Shown: positions 50,101 through 59,711, numbered from the stretch's first letter. The stretch: DNA of 64,000 nucleotides from Candidatus Poseidoniales archaeon (GCA_028283505.1 JAPOFX010000008.1:1-64000), one strand, 5' to 3'. Translations and numbers: made by a program. The notes: a model not told the origin generated them from the letters alone.

Positions 50101-52377
50101 TATGGCCTCTGCTTTCTGTTGGAATTGCTTTGGACTTACTTCTTCAGCCCCTATTCTTCTGGGGTTCAGCATGCTCCTTGAGGAGACCTCCCTGAACCTC
50201 TTGGAGAAAAGTTGGGAGTCCATCATGTACCTTTGGAGAATGTCTTCACTGGTATCATTTCTGAATACTTCAGGAATTTTAGAGATCTCGACTTCATGAC
50301 TGAGTTTGGCCAAGAACCCATTTTCATCAAAAGAAAGCTCATGAATAATTATGTTCTCCTTGGATGCGATTCCTGCAAAAAGGTAGCCGAGAGCCAGATT
50401 GAAAGCCCTACCTCTGCAGGTCGTTACCACATAGGTCGGTAGAGGGGAGTCGACCTGCTCGATCAGTATTCTGTCATTGGAAGGGACCTGGAATGTTGTT
50501 GCAGCGTGTTCGTCTAGGAACTGCTTCAATGCCATGGCTACTGGTTTGTTAAGCTGGAGGGCCTCGCTTAGAATAGGCTCGTAGTCCGTTCCCATTCGGG
50601 CCCCCACGGAGACTTGCCCTAGTAATCTCAAGACTGCTTGGCTAAGCTCGTGTGTTCGACTATTGGCCTCTCCCGTCCATGAGGGAATCGTAGGCCTGTA
50701 CCCTGTAGCAGGGGTTACATTTACTCTAGTTCCCCTAACACTGGCAACCCTGTACGTAGATCCTCCCAGAAGGAAAACATCCCCGTTTCTCAGGCTGGAG
50801 ACGAAGGAGGACGATAGCTGTCCCACTAGCGTCCCGTCTCCGGTGAACACAAGATAGCTGTTATCAGGAGCAATGGTGCCGATGTTGGTGTAATAGATCA
50901 TCTGGGCGAAACCGCGCTTGCCAAATCTGTTATCTTCCCAATCTAGCCAGACTCTCCTCTCTTCGTCGAGCATGTCTAGAACTTCGATATAATCATCGTA
51001 AGGAAGGGATCTGTACGGCCATGATGAGGTAACCAACTCGTATGCATCATCTATATCCCACTCTTTGATGATTGTAAGGCCGATTAGGAATTGTGCGAGT
51101 ACGTCGAGAGAATTCTCAGGGAATTTCAGTAAGTCCATTTCGCCTTCTAGAATAGCCATCTGAAGTGCTACGAGCTCTACCAGATCATGGGGAGATGTTG
51201 GGAGGAATCTGGCTCTGGGCAGTCCTCCGACTTGGTGTCCAGCCCTTCCGATTCTTTGTAGTGCCGTGGCGATTGACCCAGGAGATCCAACTTGTATCAC
51301 TAAATCCACTGAACCAATATCTATTCCCATTTCCAAGCTTGAAGAGGATACCACGCATCTGAGTAAGCCGTTTTTCAATTTACTTTCAACGTCAAGTCTG
51401 ATTGCCTTGTCCATCGAACCGTGGTGACCCTCGACGCCCTCCATTCCTGCAATTTTCAATCTCTGAACCACTGTTTCCGTCATATTCCTCGTGTTGACGA
51501 AGACCAGAGTGGTGGTGTGCGCTTCGGCAAGTTCCTTTATTCTGTCAACATTGTGGTCCAGAATTTCTTTGACGGGGATCGAGCTAAATCGAGGCGTTGG
51601 CAGAATTATGTCTAAGTCCAGCTCCCTGTCTCCAGATATCTTTGCAATGGCTACCTTCTGGGGATCTATATCAGATTCCCGTGAATCACTAGCGACTAGG
51701 AATTCTGCAACCGCATCCAAAGGCTCCATGGTGGCACTAATGCCAATCCTCTGCACGTCAGAGGAAACGACTGAGTCCATCAGTGCCATACTGAGTGACA
51801 GGTGCGTGCCTCTTTTGGTTGGGACGAGGGAGTGCATTTCATCTATAATGAACCATTTCATCTGGTCTAAGATGGGCCTGAATCTCTTGGAAGCTAGGCC
51901 CAATCCCATAGATTCAGGAGTAGTGATTAGAATATGAGGTGGCTTTCTTAGCATCTTCTCTCTTTCACTTTGAGGGGTGTCACCAGTTCTGAGGCCAACT
52001 TTGATGTCCTTAGCCCTGCTTGGGAGATACCTCTCCTTTATTTCCCCGAGAGGTCCCAATAGGTTCTTCTCGATGTCGTTGGCTAGCGCCTTGATCGGGG
52101 AAATGTAAACGCACTGTACGGCATCTGGGAGAGATCCGTCCAATGATCTCCTTACCAAGTCGTCGATAATGGTGAGAAATGCTGTCAGGGTCTTCCCAGA
52201 ACCTGTCGGTGAGCACAATAGGAGATGCTCTCCATTGAGGATTCTCGGAATAGCGACCTTCTGGGGCTCTGTAAAGTCTGGAAACTTGTCCTTAAACCAG
52301 TTCCTCACAGGGGGGCAGAGCCTTTCCAGTAGCTCTTCGGACTCCATCCTATCTTCTACATACTCGATTTCAGGCAT
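47089..52377 (-). CDS. lhr: Very large Lhr-type ATP-dependent helicase
   Basis: A 1762-residue superfamily 2 helicase. Motif I is CSPTGSGKTLTAF, Ia YISPIKALANDI, II IIDEMHSLVPTKRG, III GISATMEPLDAV, then FVNTRNMTE, SSLEMGIDIGSVDLVIQVGSP and QRIGRAGH for motifs IV-VI. The Lhr winged-helix and core domains follow to about residue 850. The remaining 900 residues exceed the archaeal Lhr core (about 900) and include repeated winged-helix-like segments and a large C-terminal region. ATG 52377 has AGGTG upstream; the track starts four codons earlier at GTG. Confidence 0.92.
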   Translation of the reverse strand: MPEIEYVEDRMESEELLERLCPPVRNWFKDKFPDFTEPQKVAIPRILNGEHLLLCSPTGSGKTLTAFLTIIDDLVRRSLDGSLPDAVQCVYISPIKALANDIEKNLLGPLGEIKERYLPSRAKDIKVGLRTGDTPQSEREKMLRKPPHILITTPESMGLGLASKRFRPILDQMKWFIIDEMHSLVPTKRGTHLSLSMALMDSVVSSDVQRIGISATMEPLDAVAEFLVASDSRESDIDPQKVAIAKISGDRELDLDIILPTPRFSSIPVKEILDHNVDRIKELAEAHTTTLVFVNTRNMTETVVQRLKIAGMEGVEGHHGSMDKAIRLDVESKLKNGLLRCVVSSSSLEMGIDIGSVDLVIQVGSPGSIATALQRIGRAGHQVGGLPRARFLPTSPHDLVELVALQMAILEGEMDLLKFPENSLDVLAQFLIGLTIIKEWDIDDAYELVTSSWPYRSLPYDDYIEVLDMLDEERRVWLDWEDNRFGKRGFAQMIYYTNIGTIAPDNSYLVFTGDGTLVGQLSSSFVSSLRNGDVFLLGGSTYRVASVRGTRVNVTPATGYRPTIPSWTGEANSRTHELSQAVLRLLGQVSVGARMGTDYEPILSEALQLNKPVAMALKQFLDEHAATTFQVPSNDRILIEQVDSPLPTYVVTTCRGRAFNLALGYLFAGIASKENIIIHELSFDENGFLAKLSHEVEISKIPEVFRNDTSEDILQRYMMDSQLFSKRFREVSSRSMLNPRRIGAEEVSPKQFQQKAEAIMTKHRQMDGSVIIREAMSEILTGDLDMEQLRRFISRMDSEDVRIVHRHVKMPSPLGMTLFMSAFEDLLSLRTRAYLIKDVDPEILRRLLGARSLATDLDKDTITDYYQSKVAVPKNAMDLLRLMDMGGGLERGLTNPLYNSKLSGIEISTIREWVHELAERGLITKVRSTNHEQIDDKWFSMRMAGVHGTLGCLAVAGASEMEDLRELYTGGLTYEIAEEFSGATPSRWASSTLSDPLDCLRLKLLDMLGSEGPQTLESLSERLPFPLGQVEAILQELEMRNLVSIGFFTQTDEGEFILRVDEYRITGGSVEVVDYRTLQTLLLQKSFTKFSEPSEAIRSLALIQRRDELIHRVENFRFRDWKDFKHDKDVYNGRLLHNRVGYTTLDQIPMLLGLRSDPWIGSLEEELLEKIPEEGVTRAELLAEYPRGKENQHIQKSVKRALSNLERQLIVAKQYLDVPNRKRSIALFRRIHGIVKPLDFPEALTTLISKIGPVRLHTLRFFVSRPVEELAEVLRNLENDGKICRVVALQPDPTDYYSSHEDAERLLSPMPEDRNMRILAQSDPFCSRFIQEVRMILKQGWYHPVFKGVDPIGRILMFVVNDYLEIKDVNIPHSYLDEFKDTFSDLLENYRDRLVDVSVMHSFNGVPVHDCDDNIQAILSDLGFVSMGDGERYIRGGIVEPRPRKDINRLLFHTHNIHQTSRWENETYALKEIDELRDDFALRGRCEMFRVDLQSMAATEQLHQGTNLRGHQVWARLPHFQRLLAIRNAPPEDDDFGILDFFRSHNDPSVFMERLAMRRAEFRKLISPLVRSGHLVQDYRGGFKTVEPMRGDDLWSIKRQYLRELVEDYPVISMKQFERLAGTPFSPEEISDVLHEFEEDGTLIKGFLVDDQHDISWGRKGLLESEGIPRTRDLVIPPSDPLIHYFGSLLRERFGFGSAYLVFHKEEPIAAFKANTRNATIEVTDFVGDSELEKEALRVMKEFAWEHQMPLTGELYEKLRSR

Positions 52378-52542
52378 TTTTCTCGGCACCTATCGGGGGC
52401 TCGGGCTTTCTATGAGTACATCAATGCTTCTCTACTAGCCACGTTTCAATCGGTTCGGAAAGTTGCATAACCCGAAAGTCGGGGGGATAAGCCCCATTTC
52501 ACGAGGATGGCTTGAAAGACAGGTAGTGGAGTCGGGAGTACA

Positions 52543-54261
52543 ATGGCCGATTCCAGGAGGCTGGACCGACTCGTATCGATGATGCGTAGGCGTGGCATAG
52601 TTCTACCTTCGTTTGAGATCTATGGAGGAGTTGCCGGACTGATAGATTATGGCCCTGTCGGGGCTAGAATTAAGAGAAAGGTGATTGATTCCTGGATTAA
52701 TCATTGGACCTCTGGCGGAGACGTAGTGGAGATCGACTCCCCCACGATAACCCCTCGTTCTGTCTTGGTCGCCAGCGGGCACGTGGGCGAGTTCAATGAC
52801 TACATGTCAGAGTGTGTTTCGTGCAAGGCTGTTTTCCGGAGTGACCATTTAATCGAGGGTATGCATCCAAATCCAGATACACTGAATGGTACCGATTTGG
52901 ACTCGATAATCCTATCAAACAATGTAAAATGCCCTAATTGTGGTGAGTTTGGCTGGGCAGATGCACGACCAATGAATCTAATGTTCCCTACCTCCATAGG
53001 GGCCATGAGCAATGGTAGGGAGGCCTACATGAGGCCGGAGACTGCTCAAGGAATGTTCATGCTCTTTCCTTCTCTTTATCGGCATTTCAAGCAGAAGCTT
53101 CCCTTTGGTGCCGTTCAAACAGGCAGGGGATATAGGAATGAGATTAGTCCTCGCCAAGGAATGATTAGGCTCCGGGAATTCAATATGGCAGAGCTAGAGT
53201 ATTTCATTGACCCTCTAGACCCGCCAGCAGGTGATTTAGAGAGAAATACCGATGAAGTGCTCATGATACCAGACCCTGATGGGAGCTTCTCTGGAGAAGT
53301 CCATATGAAATTCAGTGATGCCTATGGTCATGGAATAATCAAGCACTGTACGGTTGCATGGTTCATGCTTAGGACCTATGAGTTCCTGACTGGCATTGGG
53401 ATTGATTCCAAGAGGATTAGGTTTAGACAGCATGCAGGAACAGAAATGGCTCACTATGCCTCAGACTGCTGGGACTGTGAAATATTCGGAGAGTATGGAT
53501 GGATAGAGTGCGTAGGCATCGCTAACAGGACCTGTCACGATTTGGAGTCACATGAGTCCCATTCCGGGACAAACCTACTGAGATCTTGGAGGCAATTCGC
53601 CACCCCCAAGAAGATTACAGGGGAGAGGCTTTCGCCGGTTGGGTCGGTAATTGGCCCCGTTTTCAGACAAAGGGCAGGGGAAGTGTCTTCTGCATTGTCC
53701 GAACTGGAGGAAATTCCCCCGTCATTCCCATTCTTACTGATGTTAAAAGATGGCTCGGAAGTGGAGATAACTAGCGATATGGCAACGATCACCAAGGAAG
53801 ACAGGAATGTCCATGGAGAGTGGTTCACTCCTCACGTGATCGAGCCCGCTTTCGGAATAGACCGAATAATCTGGCACCTTCTTGATCATTCATTCGTCGA
53901 AGACGGCAAGGACGAGGAGGACTATGTTACCCTGAGGCTTGATGCTTCCGTCTCACCCTACGACTTGTCCATAATGCCACTCTTCGACAAGGAAGGGATG
54001 GTTGAATTCGCTAAGGAGCTATTTGACAAGCTTGTTTCACTAAGGGGGGTCCAGATTGACTTAGATACTTCGGGCTCTATTGGTAAACGATATGCAAGAG
54101 CCGATGAGATTGGCATTCCATGGGCAGTCACGATTGATCATACCACCCTGGAGGATGGAACCGTAACGATAAGGAGAAGGGATGACCAGGTACAGGTCAG
54201 GGTTTCTTCCGGTGATCTGCACGGACACATCTCAAATTCAACTATTGGATCATTGTTCTGA
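52543..54261 (+). CDS. glyS: Glycyl-tRNA synthetase, dimeric archaeal type
   Basis: A 572-residue class II synthetase. RRRGIVLPSFEIYGGVAGLIDYGPVGARIKRK is the GlyRS opening. CVSC and CPNCGEFGW form a zinc insertion, MFPTSIGAMSNGREAYMRPETAQGMF is motif 1/2 context, and GRGYRNEISPRQGMIRLREFNMAELEYF motif 2. RIRFRQHAGTEMAHYASDCWDCEI is typical, and EPAFGIDRIIW is motif 3. The C-terminal anticodon domain ends DGTVTIRRRD. GGGAG precedes the ATG; the 165-base divergent gap with lhr holds no other gene. Confidence 0.96.
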   Translation: MADSRRLDRLVSMMRRRGIVLPSFEIYGGVAGLIDYGPVGARIKRKVIDSWINHWTSGGDVVEIDSPTITPRSVLVASGHVGEFNDYMSECVSCKAVFRSDHLIEGMHPNPDTLNGTDLDSIILSNNVKCPNCGEFGWADARPMNLMFPTSIGAMSNGREAYMRPETAQGMFMLFPSLYRHFKQKLPFGAVQTGRGYRNEISPRQGMIRLREFNMAELEYFIDPLDPPAGDLERNTDEVLMIPDPDGSFSGEVHMKFSDAYGHGIIKHCTVAWFMLRTYEFLTGIGIDSKRIRFRQHAGTEMAHYASDCWDCEIFGEYGWIECVGIANRTCHDLESHESHSGTNLLRSWRQFATPKKITGERLSPVGSVIGPVFRQRAGEVSSALSELEEIPPSFPFLLMLKDGSEVEITSDMATITKEDRNVHGEWFTPHVIEPAFGIDRIIWHLLDHSFVEDGKDEEDYVTLRLDASVSPYDLSIMPLFDKEGMVEFAKELFDKLVSLRGVQIDLDTSGSIGKRYARADEIGIPWAVTIDHTTLEDGTVTIRRRDDQVQVRVSSGDLHGHISNSTIGSLF

Positions 54262-54299
54262 CTCCCAATCTTCATGGGGTCCCGACTCCACGGTGTGCT

Positions 54300-55814
54300 G
54301 TGTCCGAGATGGGTGACGATGAGGACTGGACAGAGAAATACCGTCCGACTACGATTAGGGAGATGGAGGGCAATACCCCACAGGTAAGGTCGATAAGGCA
54401 GTGGTTGGAAGGCTGGGCAGGAAATGGATTACCAAAAAAGAGGGGTATACTCCTCTCGGGCCCGCCTGGTGTAGGCAAAACAACCGTCGCTAAAGCTGTC
54501 GCTTCTGAAAGGGGGTGGGCGATTATAGAGCTGAATGCTTCTGAGGAGAGGAATGCGGCATCGATAAGAAGAGCCGCGACAAGGGGGTCTCAGCATATTT
54601 CCTTAGATCTATTCGCTGGTGGCTCGGTTCCAGATGGAAAAACCATAATCCTGCTAGATGAGGTCGACCACCTAGCAGGGGGATTCACGAAGATTTCAGA
54701 GGAGCGGATCGGTAAGTCCCTTTCCCCTGACGAAGACGCCACCTCAATATCCGGGGATTCCGGCGGAAAGGCGGAGCTGATGAATCTTCTCGAAGTTTCA
54801 AAGCAACCGGTCATAATGACCTGCAATGATCCAATGAGGCTCTGGGGAGGAGGAAGGTCTTGGAGGATGAACAGGGATAGGGTACTAAGGTTAGCTGATA
54901 TGGTTCAGTTCAAGAGGGCCAGTGCTAACGACATGAGAAAGATTGCATACAGGATACTAGATGAAGAAGGGGTCAAAATTGATCCCGGGGCACTTGAGGA
55001 GATAATCTCTGGGAATCCCGGGGACCTACGTGCTTTGGTCAGAGATATTCAAGCTGCGTCGACTTTGGCTGCGGGATTCATCACTGTAGACGAGGTAAAG
55101 GGGCTAAGCTCCGTCTCAATCAGGGACTCCCAGATAGACGTTTTCAGAGCAATGAAAGAAATCTATGCCAGCAGAAGTGGATCTGAGGCTTCTGAGATTC
55201 TCAGAAACAGTGACAAAGACCCTGATCAAATGCTAGCCTGGTTTTCATGGAATAATTTGTCTGTATTCAATGCGAGGGGACTCTCGGCCATTAGCGAAGC
55301 CATGGAAATGGCAGACAAATCGCTGGCTACTAAATTTACCAATAGAGCCTTTAGGTCTTGGTATTGGGGCTCTGCCCTCACTTCTCAGGCAGCTGTGTCT
55401 CAGAAGCCCATAACAACTGACCCCTATCTTGGATACCCAGACTTCCTTCGCAGAGGAGGTGAGTCGTGGAGGACGATAAACGTGGTCACCACTATGGCAG
55501 AGAGTCTGTCCACTAGTCGCTCATCCTTCAGGGAGGAGCTGTGGCCCCTAATTCTAGCAGTGCATGATGGGGCTCTGGGAGGGGACCCTCTTGATTTCAG
55601 TCTGGCAATAAAGATGGGGCTGGGCGTGGAAGAGCACCTGTCCCTTCACGGCATCGCCAAGAGCAGTAGGCAAGGCAAGGACGTAATCAAGAAATTTGAG
55701 GAGTTAGAGAATCAAGATAGGATACCTGAACTGGTTGTTGAGGATAGCGTTACTATCCCGTCTACTGATGAGCCGGAAATTAAAGGAAGGCAATTCACGC
55801 TTGACTCGTTCTAG
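54300..55814 (+). CDS. rfcL: Replication factor C large subunit
   Basis: A 504-residue AAA+ clamp-loader subunit that with RfcS opens PCNA onto primed DNA. WTEKYRPTTIREMEGN is the RFC box. LLSGPPGVGKTTVAKAVASE is Walker A and IILLDEVDHLAG Walker B. The last residues are RQFTLDSF, a PCNA-interacting QxxLxxF peptide at the extreme C-terminus, as in other archaeal RfcL. The start is GTG 54300, with ATG 54309 possible. It ends overlapping convergent trkH by four bases. Confidence 0.96.
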   Translation: MSEMGDDEDWTEKYRPTTIREMEGNTPQVRSIRQWLEGWAGNGLPKKRGILLSGPPGVGKTTVAKAVASERGWAIIELNASEERNAASIRRAATRGSQHISLDLFAGGSVPDGKTIILLDEVDHLAGGFTKISEERIGKSLSPDEDATSISGDSGGKAELMNLLEVSKQPVIMTCNDPMRLWGGGRSWRMNRDRVLRLADMVQFKRASANDMRKIAYRILDEEGVKIDPGALEEIISGNPGDLRALVRDIQAASTLAAGFITVDEVKGLSSVSIRDSQIDVFRAMKEIYASRSGSEASEILRNSDKDPDQMLAWFSWNNLSVFNARGLSAISEAMEMADKSLATKFTNRAFRSWYWGSALTSQAAVSQKPITTDPYLGYPDFLRRGGESWRTINVVTTMAESLSTSRSSFREELWPLILAVHDGALGGDPLDFSLAIKMGLGVEEHLSLHGIAKSSRQGKDVIKKFEELENQDRIPELVVEDSVTIPSTDEPEIKGRQFTLDSF

Positions 55815-57379
55815 ACGTCGCTTCTCCATGTCTTGGGATGCAACAGTACCAGAACAGTCAGAAGCTCCAGACGTCCAAGCCACATCAATAGAGACGCAAT
55901 TATCAATGAGGGCTCCCCGAGGGATGCCCACGTGGCAGTAGGGCCGAATGCCCCCAGTGCCGGACCGGTGTTTCCTAGTAGTGAGAGGGACACAGAAAGA
56001 ACGTCTGTCATGTTCAATGAAGGCTCTAGAAGTGAAAATGCGAGTATAGACGCGGTGACGAGAACTGTCCAGGAGCTCAGCATTCCGAGTACCGTCCAGA
56101 TTCTTTTCTCGTCGATTACCTCGTCGTTGAATCTAATGGCGACAACTTTCTTGGGTTGTATGATCTTCAGAATTTCCCTCTTTGAAAGCTCGAATGCGAT
56201 CCTAATTCTGAGTACCTTAAGACCACCACCGGTGGACCCGGCTGTGGCCCCGATTATCATTAGTAGCAAGAGCACGAATTGGCTGAATAGTGGCCATGTA
56301 GCGAAATCGGCTGATGAATATCCAGTACTGGATATGGATATCGCCTGGAACATAGAGTGTCTCACAGTATCCAGAAAGCCTAGGTCTTGCGATCCTGACT
56401 GGAATATGTTGAATGCCATTGCTAACCAAGCTATGGTAAGTATGAACAGGTAGCTCCTAACCTCTCCATCCTTGAATGCCTCTTTGGATCTACCTGCGAG
56501 AATGAGGTGAAGTAAACTAAAGTTAATGCACGTGAGGACCATGAATACCATCAGGATTACTTCTATCCTGGCTGAATCGAAAGCCATAATCCCACTATCG
56601 GAAGTTCCGAATCCTCCTGAGGAGAGTGTGGTCAATGCATAGTTGACCGAATCAAATAGTCCCATCTCACCCACGAATCTTAGAAGTATCATCTCAATCA
56701 GAGTCAGGACGATGTATATTGTCCATAGCCTTCTGGCAGTCCATTGCAGGGATGGTCCCAATCTAGAGAGAGAAGGACCTGTTAGTTCTGCTCTTGCCAA
56801 TGACATCCCGCCGCCCAGAGCCTGCGACAGAATCAGTAGACCCAGCATGATTACTCCCATGCCACCGAGCCATTGTGTAAGGGACCTCCATAGAATCAAG
56901 CTCTGGGGCTGGGAGCTTATGCAGTCACTTCCCTCATTGCATCGTGGGCTGGTTGCATGATCGATCACTGTCGAACCGGTTGTCGTGAATCCAGACATAG
57001 ATTCGAACCATGAGTGAATCGCCCCCGACATGACGTCAGTTACTGCCACTGAATCCATCGAGAGCTCTGCAGGGCCATAGAAAACTCCTCCTAACCAGTA
57101 GGGGAGTGCGCCCAGCAAAACCACGGGAATCCATCCTAGGGCGACGGAAGCGAAGGCTTCCCGATCCCTCAATCTGGAGGCGATGTCTGCGCCCCTAGCT
57201 AGTGAGACGAGACTCTGGCCGACCACCGCGGCTAGAATTAGCGGAATCAGATAGGCCCTAATAGCGAAGTCATAACCTTCTGCTTCCAGGTAGCAACTAT
57301 ACGCCGCAACTAGTGCTAGTGGGAGGGCGACCAGCCTAATCGTCCAACCGAGAATGAAGCCTACGACGTCCCAGCGCAT
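55811..57379 (-). CDS. trkH: Potassium uptake protein TrkH
   Basis: A 522-residue polytopic K+ channel subunit with four M1-P-M2 repeats. Visible filter-like loops are ESMSGFTTTGSTV (first), LTTLSSGGFGTSD (second), FQAISISSTGYSSADF (third) and SLLGNTGPALGAFG (fourth). With TrkA, it mediates regulated potassium uptake. Its ATG follows GGGAGTTAACC, two bases after the trkA stop, so the two are one operon. Confidence 0.95.
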   Translation of the reverse strand: MRWDVVGFILGWTIRLVALPLALVAAYSCYLEAEGYDFAIRAYLIPLILAAVVGQSLVSLARGADIASRLRDREAFASVALGWIPVVLLGALPYWLGGVFYGPAELSMDSVAVTDVMSGAIHSWFESMSGFTTTGSTVIDHATSPRCNEGSDCISSQPQSLILWRSLTQWLGGMGVIMLGLLILSQALGGGMSLARAELTGPSLSRLGPSLQWTARRLWTIYIVLTLIEMILLRFVGEMGLFDSVNYALTTLSSGGFGTSDSGIMAFDSARIEVILMVFMVLTCINFSLLHLILAGRSKEAFKDGEVRSYLFILTIAWLAMAFNIFQSGSQDLGFLDTVRHSMFQAISISSTGYSSADFATWPLFSQFVLLLLMIIGATAGSTGGGLKVLRIRIAFELSKREILKIIQPKKVVAIRFNDEVIDEKRIWTVLGMLSSWTVLVTASILAFSLLEPSLNMTDVLSVSLSLLGNTGPALGAFGPTATWASLGEPSLIIASLLMWLGRLELLTVLVLLHPKTWRSDV

Positions 57380-57381
57380 GG

Positions 57382-58800
57382 TTAACTCCCGAGGCTCTTC
57401 TCTAGCTTCTTCAGGTGTTCCTTGAGCAGGAGGATATACAGCCTATCGCCCAGGAGGATGGTCTCTACATCGTTGGGGTCAAGGACTGATATTGCACCAT
57501 CAAAGTCCTGCCTATCTATCATTGCTACTCTTGCTCCCAATTTAGACTCAACCTTTGAAACCGACCAGCCCTCCATTCCCTGTTCTTCTTTGACCTCTGC
57601 GGATATTGAGATTACCTCGGGCACGTTTGGAATCACTTGGAATGTGCCTGGTACATTCATGTGAATAGATTTCAGTATTCCCGTTACTACGACTTGGCGC
57701 CTGCTTACGGGGTTGATCGAGCCGATTCTATGCACTGCGTCTACCAGTGCCCTGTCCCTCAGAACAAGGCCTGTTCTTTGTACGCCTTTGTCTTTGGCTC
57801 TCATCGAAATAGCGATATTGAGGTTGTCGTCTTCCAGAGCGGCAACGGCGATGTCGTGGTTATGAATATCCAGCTCCCTCAGCAAATCTTCATCTTGCGG
57901 ATCCCCATGTATGACATCCAACCTCTTACTATTTCCCACGCTAGAGCCTACAAGCTCGTTCGCGAGATCTAATTCAGGCTCGATCACAACCACGCTGTGA
58001 CCGTTTCTGAGATAGTGGTCAGAGAGTCGGACCCCGAACTGACTGGCACCAAAGACTGCAACTTGGGCTTTCTCTTTTAATTCAGGGTCTGACTTTCCCA
58101 CACTTCTTGTGATTTGAGAAAACTGGTCTGTTGAGTTTGAGACGAAAACCAGGATATCACCGGGTTCAATGATTTCATCGCCTTTGCACAACGTTCCTTT
58201 CTCCTCGGCTTTCTTGATTGCGTATATAGATGGCATGCCAGCGAATATTCCGCCCACCTCCCCCGTTGTCGTTCCAATCAACGCGGAGGAGGTTGTTACC
58301 TCCGTTGATGCTATCCACGAGGACCCGCCCAAAGGCAAGATCTCATCAATAGAGGGTGCCAACAAGCTTGCTGCGAGCTGGTCAACGATTTCGTCAACAG
58401 CGGTTACAATGTGGTCGGCCCTAGTCCAGTTACTTAGGGGACCAGCCCCCCTTGATGGGTGATCCAAGGATGGGTCGCTAATATTCGCTATAGTTCGGAG
58501 CCCGGAAGCGTTCCTTTCACCAACAAGCTCGCTGTACACCTTCTTGGCGAAGGAGCACCCAAGAAGGTTGATCATATCATCATTAGTAGCCATTATGAAT
58601 ATCTCAGCATCACTGATTCCCGCTCTCATAAGAGAGTCTCTAGAGAGAGCGCTTCCTGTGATTAGCAGGCAGTCGAGGTACTGGGATTCGTTAATTGCCG
58701 AAGGGTCCGGGTCGATTAGCGCCACGCTTCTTTTTTCTTGGCGTAGAGCAGAGGCAACCCCCCTGCCTACCTCTCCCGCTCCCGCTATTATGACCCTCAT
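57382..58800 (-). CDS. trkA: Potassium uptake regulator TrkA
   Basis: A 472-residue cytoplasmic regulator with two RCK units. RVIIAGAGEVGRGVASALRQE and VAVFGASQFGVRLSDHYLRNGH are the two Rossmann GxGxxG nucleotide loops. Each is followed by a TrkA-C domain (residues about 140-220 and 385-465). They bind NAD(H) or ATP and gate TrkH. The upstream 80 bases include a TATA-like GATTATAG about 30 bases before the ATG and GGAG nearer it. Confidence 0.95.
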   Translation of the reverse strand: MRVIIAGAGEVGRGVASALRQEKRSVALIDPDPSAINESQYLDCLLITGSALSRDSLMRAGISDAEIFIMATNDDMINLLGCSFAKKVYSELVGERNASGLRTIANISDPSLDHPSRGAGPLSNWTRADHIVTAVDEIVDQLAASLLAPSIDEILPLGGSSWIASTEVTTSSALIGTTTGEVGGIFAGMPSIYAIKKAEEKGTLCKGDEIIEPGDILVFVSNSTDQFSQITRSVGKSDPELKEKAQVAVFGASQFGVRLSDHYLRNGHSVVVIEPELDLANELVGSSVGNSKRLDVIHGDPQDEDLLRELDIHNHDIAVAALEDDNLNIAISMRAKDKGVQRTGLVLRDRALVDAVHRIGSINPVSRRQVVVTGILKSIHMNVPGTFQVIPNVPEVISISAEVKEEQGMEGWSVSKVESKLGARVAMIDRQDFDGAISVLDPNDVETILLGDRLYILLLKEHLKKLEKSLGS

Positions 58801-58880
58801 TGTATACTACTCCATACCTGATGGCTATAATCATGCGCATGACGCATGCCTGATAAATCACCCAAATTGGGGTTTTTGGA

Positions 58881-59711
58881 CTATTCCTCCTCTGGAACAG
58901 GAGTCCCCCTTTTCCTATTTTTTGAGGCCTCTTTATGTCTGTCTGACTGCCTAGTTGTTCTCCTGAAAGCCTGCCTAGCAGCAGGAGTAAGGCCAGACGG
59001 AAGCCATCTCTCCTGGGAAGGTGCCCATGCGGCAACAATACCCGTTAAAGGCGCTATGATAATTATTGGAGTATACACGGAGAGAATCAGCGATAGTATG
59101 AGTGCCGCCCTAAGTATAGATGTGGAGAAAAATGGGCCCAGTCTCCTTGGTTCCAGTATCATCGCGCCTTGGTATGTTGAGAGTACCGCGTGACCCGTAC
59201 ACGCAGTAATTGAAATTACTAATGCGATTAAAATTGAGTAGGGAGTGAATCCTGAGAATGTTGAGTTGAGCTCTTCATCGAAGAGTCTGAACGCAAGGAC
59301 TGATGCTTGCATCGCACCAATTCCCAGGCCTAGGGTCCATCCGAACGGAGGAGATGCCCTGAGTGCTACATTTCTCGGCCTTCCCAGTAGGAACAGGACG
59401 AATGCAGACTCTGCGATTGCGATCAACAAGGCGTATGATGCAGCAGTAATGATGTTGACTTGCTCCGTTATGATGCCAGCTAGTATCATCGTGTCGGCCG
59501 CTGATGCGAGAAGCATGCCAGAAACAATACCGAAAAGAAGGTACTTCACGGATCCAGATAGATCAAAAAAACCGGTCATCCTAGCTATTGAACCACGCCA
59601 GCCAACGAAAACTCCGATTATCCCTATGGCGAAAGCAAGCTGCGTTTGCCACAACCCCGTCGCCATGTCCTGCCATGGCACCGGGCATTTGAGTGCATCT
59701 GCCTCGGACAA
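58881..59711 (-). CDS. Polytopic membrane protein of unknown function
   Basis: A 276-residue protein with seven or eight hydrophobic helices (for example LAFAIGIIGVFVGWRG, YLLFGIVSGMLLASAAD, IITAASYALLIAIAESAFVLFLLG, AALILSLILSVYTPIIIIAP) and a basic cytoplasmic tail (RRTTRQSDRHKEASKNRKR). The text SGMLLASAADT and IAESAFVLFL slightly recall PrsW-like intramembrane proteases, but the metal ligands do not fit, so I give no function. The start is TTG 59711 or ATG 59666; the gap to divergent SRP54 is only 31 bases with the former. Confidence 0.68.
   Translation of the reverse strand: MSEADALKCPVPWQDMATGLWQTQLAFAIGIIGVFVGWRGSIARMTGFFDLSGSVKYLLFGIVSGMLLASAADTMILAGIITEQVNIITAASYALLIAIAESAFVLFLLGRPRNVALRASPPFGWTLGLGIGAMQASVLAFRLFDEELNSTFSGFTPYSILIALVISITACTGHAVLSTYQGAMILEPRRLGPFFSTSILRAALILSLILSVYTPIIIIAPLTGIVAAWAPSQERWLPSGLTPAARQAFRRTTRQSDRHKEASKNRKRGTPVPEEE

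Noticed and set aside
49790-50299. 169-aa plus-strand ORF opposite lhr
   Set aside because: Antisense to helicase core; Leu/Ser-rich shadow with no family match.
52390-52542. Possible small RNA in the lhr/glyS divergent gap
   Set aside because: No tRNA arms, C/D boxes or conserved hairpin could be identified by eye; it is more simply two promoters.
55833-56453. 206-aa plus-strand ORF opposite trkH
   Set aside because: Antisense to TrkH, with no recognisable motif and a composition typical of a reverse-complement shadow.
58861-58880. Short palindrome CCCAAATTGGG as a terminator
   Set aside because: Five-base arms with a one-base loop cannot form a useful hairpin.
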